Under the pieces are notes generated by a model. It was given only the letters and a program-made list of their open reading frames with translations, searched no databases and was not told the DNA's origin. A stretch of 5,468 nucleotides of DNA from the NCBI GenBank assembly GCA_905236295.1, contig CAJOQF010000107.1:1-5468 (forward strand), given 5' to 3'. Both the position numbers and the translations under genes were made by a program. The DNA is from an uncultured Eubacterium sp. (GTDB lineage Bacteria > Bacillota > Clostridia > Lachnospirales > Lachnospiraceae). This document shows, piece after piece, positions 1 through 5,468 of this stretch. The first letter of the stretch is position 1. The number at the start of each line of letters is the position of its first letter.

Positions 1-615
1 GCCGAGGAGGCAGGAATGGATTCCGAGTATGAGTATCTTCATTCAAAATTCAATCCGCTTATCGGTAAGTATATGCGTGGAGCTCATTTCGAGCAGAGAT
101 GTGACGGCGCAGCGGCTGTTATTGTTTGCCCGACCGAGTTGGCATACAAGTATACGGAACATCCGATCGAGGTGCTCGGTGTAGGTCATTCATGTCTTGA
201 AATCTCAAATCCGAGACTTGAGATGCAGGCCACGGCGAACGCATACAGACAGATGAAGGAACTTACCGGTCTTACCGGAGCTGATATGGATCTCTTCCTT
301 ACCAATGATTTCTATAACCAGTCAGAAATGCTCGCAGCGGAGATGTGCGAATATCTTCCTAAGAGCGAGGGATGGCAGTATGTCAAGGAAGGCAGAATCG
401 CCTATGACGGAGACAGACCTGTAAATACCAACGGAGGTCGTTGCCATTACGGACATGCGGCAGGTGCATCAGGACTTCATGATCTTTACGAGGCTGTTCA
501 TCAGATGCGTGGAGATGCCGGAGAGACACAGGTTAAGCATGAGGTTAATCATGCGATGCTACGTGGATTTGGCGGAAGTCAGAATGTTTTGAATATCATG
601 TTGGAGAAGAAATAG
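1..615 (+). CDS. Divergent SCP-x-like thiolase, C-terminal part (5' end outside window)
   Basis: The frame is open from base 1 (A-E-E-A-G before the first Met at 16), so the gene starts upstream; the Met at 16 is internal. About 204 residues are visible, roughly the C-terminal half of a thiolase of usual size (about 390). Recognisable family blocks are CDGAAAVIV (near nt 103-129), LTNDFY (nt 298-315, in the place of the NEAF/HDxF motif), and NTNGGRCHYGHAAGASG (nt 424-480), which carries the catalytic GH of thiolases. The C-terminal segment RGFGGSQNV (nt 562-588) lacks the Cys of the usual C-x-G active-site motif. The acyl-accepting N-terminal Cys lies outside the window. Thiolases make or break C-C bonds between acyl thioesters. 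The DUF35 protein 11 nt downstream is the usual partner of SCP-x-like thiolases in archaeal HMG-CoA synthase complexes and PhlACB. Family call is firm; the direction of reaction and the substrate are unknown. Confidence 0.86.
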   Translation, partial: AEEAGMDSEYEYLHSKFNPLIGKYMRGAHFEQRCDGAAAVIVCPTELAYKYTEHPIEVLGVGHSCLEISNPRLEMQATANAYRQMKELTGLTGADMDLFLTNDFYNQSEMLAAEMCEYLPKSEGWQYVKEGRIAYDGDRPVNTNGGRCHYGHAAGASGLHDLYEAVHQMRGDAGETQVKHEVNHAMLRGFGGSQNVLNIMLEKK

Positions 616-623
616 GAGAGGAG
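614..623 (+). promoter_or_regulatory. Double Shine-Dalgarno of the DUF35-ACP gene
   Basis: Two overlapping AGGAG copies (614-618 and 619-623) begin inside the thiolase stop codon and lie 8 and 3 nt before the ATG at 627. The first has the better spacing for that ATG and the second for the in-frame ATG at 636, so the start could be either. I chose 627. Confidence 0.6.
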
Positions 624-626
624 AAG

Positions 627-1388
627 ATGGTAAAGATGACAAAGTACGATTTAGAACCAATTGTAAAAAAATACTACGACGCGCTTGAAGAAGGTACCAT
701 TCTCGGACGTAAGTGTACACGCTGTGGACATATTGAGTTCCCACCGTATCTCTGCTGTAATTCATGTGGAGGTCTCGATACGGAGTGGGTTGATCTCACA
801 AATATGAGGGGTGTGGTAAAACAGGCGCTTCCGACAAAGGGCGCATTTGGAGATCCGGATTTCAGAAACGAGCACGGCGATTATTTCGCAGTCGAGGTTG
901 TGGTTGAAAATCAGGATCCGATAAACACCAGTCTTCTTCATGTTGACTATGATAAATATAATGAGTTTGACAAAGAGATAAGGAAGCGTGACGTTTTCGT
1001 AAAGCCGCTTCTTATTCAGGACGAGGATACAAAGGTTGTTGTATGGGAGCTTGAGGAGGACAGTGAGTTCAAGAAGATTCCTGAGATAAAGAAGGTTTCC
1101 CAAAAAGAGGAAAAGAAAGATACAAAAGCAGCTGCGCCGGCAGTATCCGGTGAACTTGATGATGTGGCAAAGACAGTTATTGAATGTGCAGCCACAGCAT
1201 ATGAGGTTGATGCATCTGCCATTACACTTGCTACGGATATTAGAGAGGAACTCTCGAATGAATCAATGAAGATGATCGTCATGATATCTGAGATAGAGGA
1301 TAATCTTGATGTCACCATCGAGATTCAGGAGGCGAGCACCCTTATGACGATCGCAGATTTTGTAAATGTTGTAAGAGAGAGAATCTGA
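627..1388 (+). CDS. DUF35 zinc-ribbon/OB-fold protein fused to a C-terminal acyl carrier protein domain
   Basis: This 253-residue protein has two parts. Residues 1-145 match the DUF35 family: an N-terminal helix, a rubredoxin-like zinc ribbon with C30-x2-C33 and C44-x2-C47, then a beta-rich OB-fold. Residues 150-172 form a Lys/Glu/Ala-rich linker. Residues 175-253 align without gaps to acyl carrier proteins: helix 1, then LSNESMKMI around the carrier serine (S213, where ACPs usually have D-S-L), then the acidic EIEDNLDVTIE helix II region and a final helix. DUF35 proteins dock thiolase-like enzymes and help position the CoA or acyl group in HMG-CoA synthase/thiolase and PhlACB complexes. The fused carrier suggests the substrate is presented as a phosphopantetheine thioester held in the complex. 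The gene sits between the thiolase and an acyl-ACP thioesterase in one transcript. The domain calls are firm; modification of S213 is inferred. Confidence 0.87.
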   Translation: MVKMTKYDLEPIVKKYYDALEEGTILGRKCTRCGHIEFPPYLCCNSCGGLDTEWVDLTNMRGVVKQALPTKGAFGDPDFRNEHGDYFAVEVVVENQDPINTSLLHVDYDKYNEFDKEIRKRDVFVKPLLIQDEDTKVVVWELEEDSEFKKIPEIKKVSQKEEKKDTKAAAPAVSGELDDVAKTVIECAATAYEVDASAITLATDIREELSNESMKMIVMISEIEDNLDVTIEIQEASTLMTIADFVNVVRERI

Positions 1389-1389
1389 T

Positions 1390-2142
1390 ATGGGCGCTCA
1401 GTTTACGAAAGATTTCCCTGAAGGGGTATATGAAAAAGTAATTGATATAACACAACAACAGACAGACAGCTTTGGTAATATCTGTATGGGAGAAGTTGCC
1501 AGACTCATGCAGGTTATTACTGAAGAACATTTCGACGAATTCTCGGGAACGACCATAAAAGAATTAAATTCCATTGGTTTGAGTTGGGTGATTTCCTGGT
1601 CGGAGATCACAGTCATTCGTCTCCCTCGGGTCGGAGAGAGAATTCGTATGAGAGTGTGGACTTCCAAAAAGAAGGCCGTTATGCACTCCAGAAAATATGC
1701 GTTTTATACAGATGACGGTGAATTGTTGCTTGAAACTGCATCACTTTTTGCCCTTATGGACAGAGAGACAAGGCAGGCGGCAGTCGAGCCTGAAAGTATG
1801 AAAAACGCGATTACTGTAACTGTTCCAAATGAGCCGAAGGCGCCAAAGATGATGATATCCCTCCCAGATATTTTTGCCTTCGGTAGTTTGCGAACGGTAA
1901 GCTCAGATGAAATCGACTACAATGGACATATGAATAATTCTCATTATGTTGACTGGGTTGAGGATCTGATCGACGATTCGTATCGTGAAAACCATCCACC
2001 AAAATCGGTCTGGATTGAATACACAAAGGAACTCTTAGAAAACCAAACCGCTTTACTGCAATATGATATGAAAGATGACATTCTGTATGTCAGAGGAATG
2101 ATCGGTAGTGAAACAGTATTTAAAGTCAGGATAACCTATTAA
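1390..2142 (+). CDS. Acyl-ACP thioesterase, double hotdog (FatA/FatB-like)
   Basis: This 250-residue protein has two hotdog repeats, about residues 10-130 and 165-250, as in the bacterial acyl-ACP thioesterase family. The second repeat carries the diagnostic DYNGHMNNSHYVDWV block (176-190), with D176, N178 and H180 in catalytic positions. Downstream, WIEYTKELLENQ (208-219) matches the plant EYRREC segment: both Glu residues are kept (E210, E214), but the Cys is Leu215. The Asp/Asn/His/Glu chemistry is therefore intact. Enzymes of this family hydrolyse acyl-ACP to free acid and ACP in the cytoplasm; no signal peptide or membrane segment is visible. The ATG at 1390 is 1 nt after the upstream stop, with a GA-rich weak ribosome site at about 1374-1382, so translation is probably coupled. 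The natural substrate may be the acyl group on the upstream fused ACP; a role in general fatty-acid release is the alternative. Confidence 0.87.
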   Translation: MGAQFTKDFPEGVYEKVIDITQQQTDSFGNICMGEVARLMQVITEEHFDEFSGTTIKELNSIGLSWVISWSEITVIRLPRVGERIRMRVWTSKKKAVMHSRKYAFYTDDGELLLETASLFALMDRETRQAAVEPESMKNAITVTVPNEPKAPKMMISLPDIFAFGSLRTVSSDEIDYNGHMNNSHYVDWVEDLIDDSYRENHPPKSVWIEYTKELLENQTALLQYDMKDDILYVRGMIGSETVFKVRITY

Positions 2143-2165
2143 GGTGGGTGATTTATATCTATTAA

Positions 2166-2198
2166 AAACGGGATGGCGCATTTGGCGTCATCCCGTTT
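2166..2198. terminator. Bidirectional intrinsic terminator between convergent genes
   Basis: A 14-bp stem (2166-2179 with 2185-2198, one G-U pair in the plus transcript) closes a 5-nt loop. The plus transcript continues into a T-rich stretch (GTTTGAGTATTTTC). The minus transcript runs into TTTTTAATAGATATAAATC, the better U-tract. It lies 24 nt after the thioesterase stop and 18 nt after the thioredoxin stop, so it can end both transcripts. Confidence 0.88.
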
Positions 2199-2216
2199 GA
2201 GTATTTTCAATTCAGT

Positions 2217-2540
2217 TTATAATACTGCGTCAAGCTTTTCTGTGAGAACATTTTCCGGAACGGCTCCGACAACGTTGTCTACCAACTTGCCGTTCTTTAT
2301 AATAAGAAAGTTTGGAATGCTCATAACATTGAAACGCTGGGCGATTGCCGGCTCTTCGTCGGAATTTACTTTACCGACTTTTGCGCGTCCTTCGTATTTT
2401 TCAGCGATCTTTTCTACAGTAGGTGCCATCATCTTGCATGGGCCGCACCAGTCAGCATAGACATCCACCAAAACAGGGATATCGCTCTTCATTACTTCCT
2501 CTTCAAAATTAGCACTTGTGAATTTGTACTCCATAGTCAT
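2217..2540 (-). CDS. trxA: Thioredoxin
   Basis: This 107-residue protein is a classic single-domain cytoplasmic thioredoxin. It has the redox motif W31-C-G-P-C-K36, the buried Asp26 before it (VLVDVYADWCGPCK), and the cis-proline at P76 in SIPNFLIIKNGK; the residue after P76 is Asn rather than the common Thr. It would reduce protein disulfides using thioredoxin reductase, whose gene is not visible here. The ribosome site AAGGTGG (2544-2550) lies only 3 nt from the first ATG but 9 nt from the ATG two codons on (2532-2534). The true protein may therefore start at that second Met, giving 105 residues, the usual length. It has its own promoter and a strong terminator, so it looks like a separate transcription unit not tied to the etfA-glcD pair upstream. 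Confidence 0.95.
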   Translation of the reverse strand: MTMEYKFTSANFEEEVMKSDIPVLVDVYADWCGPCKMMAPTVEKIAEKYEGRAKVGKVNSDEEPAIAQRFNVMSIPNFLIIKNGKLVDNVVGAVPENVLTEKLDAVL

Positions 2541-2619
2541 TTACCACCTTTCTAAAATAATTTGTCGTTGTACATGAATTTATGTGGAATGCGACATATA
2601 ATTATCTGTTGCTGTAATC

Positions 2620-2648
2620 ATTATATAACACACATTCTAAAAAATCAA
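2620..2648 (-). promoter_or_regulatory. Sigma-A type promoter for thioredoxin
   Basis: Read on the minus strand, TTGATT (2643-2648) and a perfect TATAAT (2620-2625) are separated by exactly 17 nt. Transcription would start near 2613, leaving a leader of about 70 nt before the thioredoxin ATG. The remainder of the 150-bp gap (2541-2690) is AT-rich. I see no convincing terminator for the upstream dehydrogenase gene in it, so some read-through is possible. Confidence 0.8.
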
Positions 2649-2690
2649 GCATTAAATAATAGTACACAATTAAATTTTGTAGCCGGACTT

Positions 2691-4109
2691 TTAGGGGTTG
2701 AATTCGATCACCTTTCCGGGATTTAATATGAGCTTTTCGTCAAATGCGAGCTTGATGGATTTGTATAAATCTATCATGCGCTCGCCGACAAAGTCAACGA
2801 GGTAGTCGATTCGTCCGTTGCCGATTCCGTGTTCTCCCGAGAGCTGCCCTCCCAGAGATTTGGACAGTGCGTAGAGTTCGGTAAGGCATTCGTGGGTTGC
2901 CGTCTGCCACTCTTCGTCAGACATATCCGCTCCTCGAAGGAGTTCGGTGTGTATATTTCCGTCTCCGCAGTGACCGCAGGGCTCAGCGCGGAGTCCGTGA
3001 GAGAGGGCAATGCGCTTGGCAGCTTTAACATATTCGGCGATTCTTGAGCGGGGAACCACTACATCGCATTCCTCCTGTGAAACGGAGTCTGCCTTCATTC
3101 CCTCTAAAATGGCGGCGCGAACGGACCAGACAGAGGCTGCCCGCTCCGGTGTGTCAGCGATAAATACGTCTAAGGCTCCGTGTTTGATGGCAGACTCTGC
3201 GCAGAGGTTTACCGCGCTGTCAAGTTCGGTCTGACTGGAGGCGTCATACATTACAATGAGTACTGCATCGCCGCCGGGAACCGGAAGCATTTTGTGAAGG
3301 GTCCTCTCTACAATTTCGATAAGCTCCCTCTCCAAAAATTCAATCGCAGTCGGAACAAACGGAAGCTCAAGCACATGGGGAACCATGTCAGCACATTCCT
3401 CAAGACTGTCAAACGGCATGACGAGAGTACATGTGCAGTTCGGAGCAGGCATCAGTTTCAGAGTCACCTGTGTAAGGATACAGAGGGTGCCCTCAGAGCC
3501 GATGATCAAGTCTTTGATATCATAGCCGGTTGTGTTTTTTACGACATTTGATGAAAAGTTCATTATTGAGCCGTCAGGCATAACCGCCTCGATACAGCGC
3601 ACGAAATCTCTCGTTAATCCGTATCTTACAGCCTGCATTCCTCCGGCGTTTGTGATAACATTTCCACCGATGGAAGCAGTTTTTTCACTGGAGTCGGGAG
3701 GGTAGAAAAGCCCTTCTTTTGCAGCTGCAGCTTTCACATCCAAAATGAGAGCGCCGGGCTCGCAGGTCACGGTCATGTTTTTGTGATCTACCGGGAATAT
3801 GCGGTTCATTTTCATGACGGAGAGCATGATTCCACCGTATTTGCAGGTGGCGCCTCCGGCAAGTCCTGTTCCGCCGCCGCGGCAGGTCACGGGAATGTTG
3901 TTTTCCCAGGCGTATTTCATTATAGAGGAAACTTCCTCTTTGTTTAACACTTCGACGTAGAGTTCGGGTTTGAAGATTCCGTACTCAGGCATCTCGTCGC
4001 GGAAGTATTCGTTTGGGATATCATCACCGGTCAGAACTCTTGAAGGGTCGGTTATCTCCCTTATCCTGTCAAAGTCCTTCACGGTCATTTTCTTATATGG
4101 GTATGGCAT
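2691..4109 (-). CDS. FAD-linked 2-hydroxyacid dehydrogenase, GlcD/LctD type (lactate or glycolate)
   Basis: This 472-residue protein is of full length for the GlcD/D-lactate dehydrogenase branch of the VAO flavoprotein family. The FAD-binding half shows CRGGGTGLAGG (76-86), PPDSSEKTASIGGN (137-150) with NAGG (154-157), and TTGYDIKDLIIGSEGTL (193-209). The C-terminal half has W328-S-V-R331 (probable carboxylate-binding Arg), the metal motif H380-x-GDGN-x-H387 and SGEHGIG (424-430, E426). These match the His/His/Glu site of D-2-hydroxyglutarate dehydrogenase. LNPGKV (462-467) ends the fold. It would oxidise a 2-hydroxy acid to the 2-oxo acid in the cytoplasm and pass electrons to Etf. The start has AAGGAG 7 nt upstream. 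It is 46 nt downstream of a ferredoxin-fused etfA, which points to the LctD subunit of a confurcating lactate dehydrogenase. Lactate is the first guess; glycolate or 2-hydroxyglutarate cannot be excluded. Confidence 0.9.
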   Translation of the reverse strand: MPYPYKKMTVKDFDRIREITDPSRVLTGDDIPNEYFRDEMPEYGIFKPELYVEVLNKEEVSSIMKYAWENNIPVTCRGGGTGLAGGATCKYGGIMLSVMKMNRIFPVDHKNMTVTCEPGALILDVKAAAAKEGLFYPPDSSEKTASIGGNVITNAGGMQAVRYGLTRDFVRCIEAVMPDGSIMNFSSNVVKNTTGYDIKDLIIGSEGTLCILTQVTLKLMPAPNCTCTLVMPFDSLEECADMVPHVLELPFVPTAIEFLERELIEIVERTLHKMLPVPGGDAVLIVMYDASSQTELDSAVNLCAESAIKHGALDVFIADTPERAASVWSVRAAILEGMKADSVSQEECDVVVPRSRIAEYVKAAKRIALSHGLRAEPCGHCGDGNIHTELLRGADMSDEEWQTATHECLTELYALSKSLGGQLSGEHGIGNGRIDYLVDFVGERMIDLYKSIKLAFDEKLILNPGKVIEFNP

Positions 4110-4131
4110 CTTTTTTCTCCTTAATAGTATT

Positions 4132-4153
4132 GAAGGAATGAATCATTCGCTTC
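4132..4153 (-). other. Intercistronic stem-loop between etfA and the dehydrogenase gene
   Basis: GAAG/CTTC (4132-4135 with 4150-4153) and GAATG/CATTC (4136-4140 with 4144-4148) form a 9-bp stem with a single bulge (4149) and a 3-nt loop. No U-tract follows on the minus strand, so it is not a terminator. It could stabilise or process the two-gene mRNA, or it may be chance. Confidence 0.35.
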
Positions 4154-4155
4154 GA

Positions 4156-5355
4156 TTATATCGCACTCTTTTCAGCGCGTTTTTTGGCAAGAGCTGTAAG
4201 TCGAGGAATTACCTCAGAGAGATCGTCAACTATACAATAGTGTGCAACATTAAATATAGGCGCATTTTTATCTGTGTTTATGGCGACTATACACTCGGAT
4301 GCATCCATGCAGGATGTAAACTGTATGGCTCCTGAGATCCCGGCGGTTATGATCAGCTTTGGACGAACGGTTCGTCCCGAGAGACCAATCTGGTGGGAGG
4401 TATCGGCATATCCTTTTTCTATCAGTGGTCTTGAAAATGCGAGCTGTCCACCGAGAGCGTCTGCCAGTTCACGACACATTTCTATCTCAGCATCGGATTT
4501 GGCGCCCCTTCCTACCGCAACTATAATATCCTCCTCCTCGAGGGTTTTCTGACGTTTCGCCACAATGGATGAGAGCACTTCTATCTTGGAACGTGCCATC
4601 TCGTTGGTTACCGGGCATTTTATAATCTGTCCCCGTATATCTGAGGTTGGATGCGCGGCGTCCATAACGCGGTATCTTACGGTGGCAAACTGAGGTCTGG
4701 AGTGGGTTATGGAAATCTGCGCCATAACATTTCCGCCGAATGCGGGGCGGATCTGCACGAGATCCGTATTCGTTTTTATGTCCAAAACAGTGCAGTCTGC
4801 TGTAAGTCCGGTGTGGAATCTGGTCGACAATCTGGGAGCGAGAGAGCGACCGAAAGGCGTTGCTCCGATGAGAACACTGTTCGGTTTCATTCGCGATATA
4901 CAGTCAGCGACCGCATCGGTGAAGCTGTCTGCCTTGAGACCGGAATATCCGGGATGCTCATATACATAAACTTTGTCAACTCCGTATTTGAGGAGTTTTT
5001 TTGCGTTCTCCTCAGTGCCCTCAGCGCCGACTATACAGCATGAGACTTTGTAATCTACCTTCTTTGCCATCTTCTGTGCTTCGCCGATGAGCTCAAAGGT
5101 TACAGGGTGAATAGTTCCGTTTTCCTGCTCGGCATAGATTAAAAAGTCGTTCCACTTGCTTTTGTCAACAGAGTCCCTCTTTTGCTCAAACGAGATCGCA
5201 TTCTCGGGACATTCCTTTATGCACAGCTTACACATGCGGCATTTGTCGTCGACTTCTATGCCGTCAGCCGCCATGTTGAGCGCACCGAAAGGACATTTTT
5301 TTATACATATGCTGCACAGGGTGCATTTCTTTTTGTCAAATTTAAGAAAATCCAT
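4156..5355 (-). CDS. etfA: Electron transfer flavoprotein alpha subunit with N-terminal 2[4Fe-4S] ferredoxin domain (LctC-like)
   Basis: This 399-residue protein has three parts. Residues 1-60 form a bacterial ferredoxin domain with two clusters: C11-x2-C14-x2-C17-x3-C21-P and C39-x2-C42-x2-C45-x3-C49-P. Residues 70-260 are the Etf alpha N-terminal nucleotide-fold domain (FLIYAEQENG at 71, LIGATPFGRSLAPRLS at 162). Residues 270-390 are the FAD-binding domain, with VGRGAKS (281), GLSGRTVRPKL (324), GISGAIQF (339) and NTDKNAPIFNVAHY (360). Etf alpha with this ferredoxin extension is typical of anaerobes, such as LctC of the Acetobacterium lactate dehydrogenase complex. The subunit binds FAD and, with EtfB, moves electrons between the dehydrogenase, NAD and ferredoxin. 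The ribosome site GAGGTGA (5359-5365) supports this ATG. The dehydrogenase gene follows 46 nt downstream. An EtfB gene is expected beside it but is not seen. Confidence 0.93.
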   Translation of the reverse strand: MDFLKFDKKKCTLCSICIKKCPFGALNMAADGIEVDDKCRMCKLCIKECPENAISFEQKRDSVDKSKWNDFLIYAEQENGTIHPVTFELIGEAQKMAKKVDYKVSCCIVGAEGTEENAKKLLKYGVDKVYVYEHPGYSGLKADSFTDAVADCISRMKPNSVLIGATPFGRSLAPRLSTRFHTGLTADCTVLDIKTNTDLVQIRPAFGGNVMAQISITHSRPQFATVRYRVMDAAHPTSDIRGQIIKCPVTNEMARSKIEVLSSIVAKRQKTLEEEDIIVAVGRGAKSDAEIEMCRELADALGGQLAFSRPLIEKGYADTSHQIGLSGRTVRPKLIITAGISGAIQFTSCMDASECIVAINTDKNAPIFNVAHYCIVDDLSEVIPRLTALAKKRAEKSAI

Positions 5356-5380
5356 AGGTCACCTCTTATTATTAAATCAT

Positions 5381-5405
5381 TTTAGGCGTTTGCGAAACGC
5401 CTAAA
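5381..5405. repeat. Perfect 25-bp palindrome upstream of etfA
   Basis: Two 11-nt arms, TTTAGGCGTTT (5381-5391) and its exact reverse complement (5395-5405), flank GCG. It lies 25 bp upstream of the etfA start. As RNA it is a stable hairpin in the etfA leader; as DNA it could be an operator for a dimeric regulator. No clear U-tract follows on either strand, so it is a poor intrinsic terminator. It may also be a small dispersed genomic repeat. Confidence 0.6.
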
Positions 5406-5427
5406 GCCGCATAGGTACGGCATTTTT
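5406..5427 (+). other. Small GC hairpin followed by five T
   Basis: GCCG (5406-5409) pairs with CGGC (5418-5421) around an 8-nt loop, followed by ATTTTT on the plus strand. It directly abuts the 25-bp palindrome. The shape is that of a weak plus-strand terminator, but no plus-strand gene ends here. It may instead belong to a folded leader of the minus-strand etfA transcript. The rest of 5356-5468 shows no gene I can support. Confidence 0.25.
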
Positions 5428-5468
5428 ATTGCTACAAAAATGAATAACTCCTCACCAAGTATGGTAAA

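Noticed and set aside
627..1388. Frameshifted or artificial joining of two genes (DUF35 and a separate acpP).
   Set aside because: The frame is continuous through a typical Lys/Ala linker, with no internal ribosome site and start before the ACP domain that I could see, so a true fusion is more likely.
2173..2460. Plus-strand open frame of 95 codons over the terminator and thioredoxin gene.
   Set aside because: It starts inside the terminator stem and is antisense to a complete thioredoxin; no ribosome site.
3180..3551. Plus-strand open frame of 123 codons opposite the dehydrogenase gene.
   Set aside because: It is antisense to strongly conserved FAD-oxidase sequence and has no recognisable domain.
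4651..5043. Plus-strand open frame of 130 codons opposite etfA.
   Set aside because: It lies within the conserved Etf alpha coding region, with low-complexity, Cys/Arg-rich composition typical of an antisense shadow.
5381..5427. Classical riboswitch or T-box in the etfA leader.
   Set aside because: The leader visible is too short and lacks any conserved core or T-box sequence; only simple hairpins are present.
5385..5468. Minus-strand frame open from the window edge for 28 codons, ending in TAA at 5382-5384, possibly an upstream gene's C-terminus.
   Set aside because: The translation (ends CGFRRFANA) resembles no Etf beta C-terminus I know, and its last codons are made from the palindrome itself. 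Too short to support.
5384..5468. Promoter for etfA, for example TTTAGG with TAAAAT, or TTGTAG with TATGCG.
   Set aside because: The -35 matches are poor and the best -10 overlaps the palindrome; none is convincing beside the clear thioredoxin promoter.

Overview
The window looks like ordinary chromosomal sequence from an anaerobic, moderate-GC member of the Clostridia, most likely Lachnospiraceae-like. The grounds are strong AGGAG-type ribosome sites, a sigma-A type promoter, and an EtfA with a fused two-cluster ferredoxin domain next to a GlcD/LctD-type flavoprotein, a pairing typical of anaerobic Firmicutes. This placement is inference. No rRNA, tRNA, CRISPR array, insertion sequence or phage gene was seen.

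Left part, plus strand (1-2142): a tightly packed three-gene operon entering from outside the window. It holds the C-terminal half of a divergent SCP-x-like thiolase, a zinc-ribbon/OB-fold (DUF35) protein fused to an acyl carrier protein domain, and a double-hotdog acyl-ACP thioesterase. The gaps are 11 nt and 1 nt. Thiolase plus DUF35 is a known pairing, as in archaeal thiolase/HMG-CoA synthase complexes and the PhlACB acyltransferase. Here the DUF35 subunit carries its own ACP and a chain-release enzyme follows. My reading is a small acyl-condensing pathway that builds on an ACP and releases by hydrolysis. This is the most interesting part of the window.

Middle (2143-2690): a strong hairpin terminator at 2166-2198 separates the operon from a convergent minus-strand thioredoxin gene. 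The thioredoxin has its own near-consensus promoter at 2620-2648, in the 150-bp gap behind the next gene.

Right part, minus strand (2691-5355): two genes read leftwards, first ferredoxin-fused EtfA, then a GlcD/LctD-type FAD-linked 2-hydroxyacid dehydrogenase. They resemble two of the three subunits of the electron-confurcating lactate dehydrogenase/Etf complex (LctBCD). The EtfB partner is not visible in the 113 bp upstream of etfA. That stretch holds a perfect 25-bp palindrome and a second small hairpin, which could form a regulatory leader or operator. The system would oxidise a 2-hydroxy acid (lactate, glycolate or similar) and pass electrons through Etf flavins to NAD and/or ferredoxin partners.
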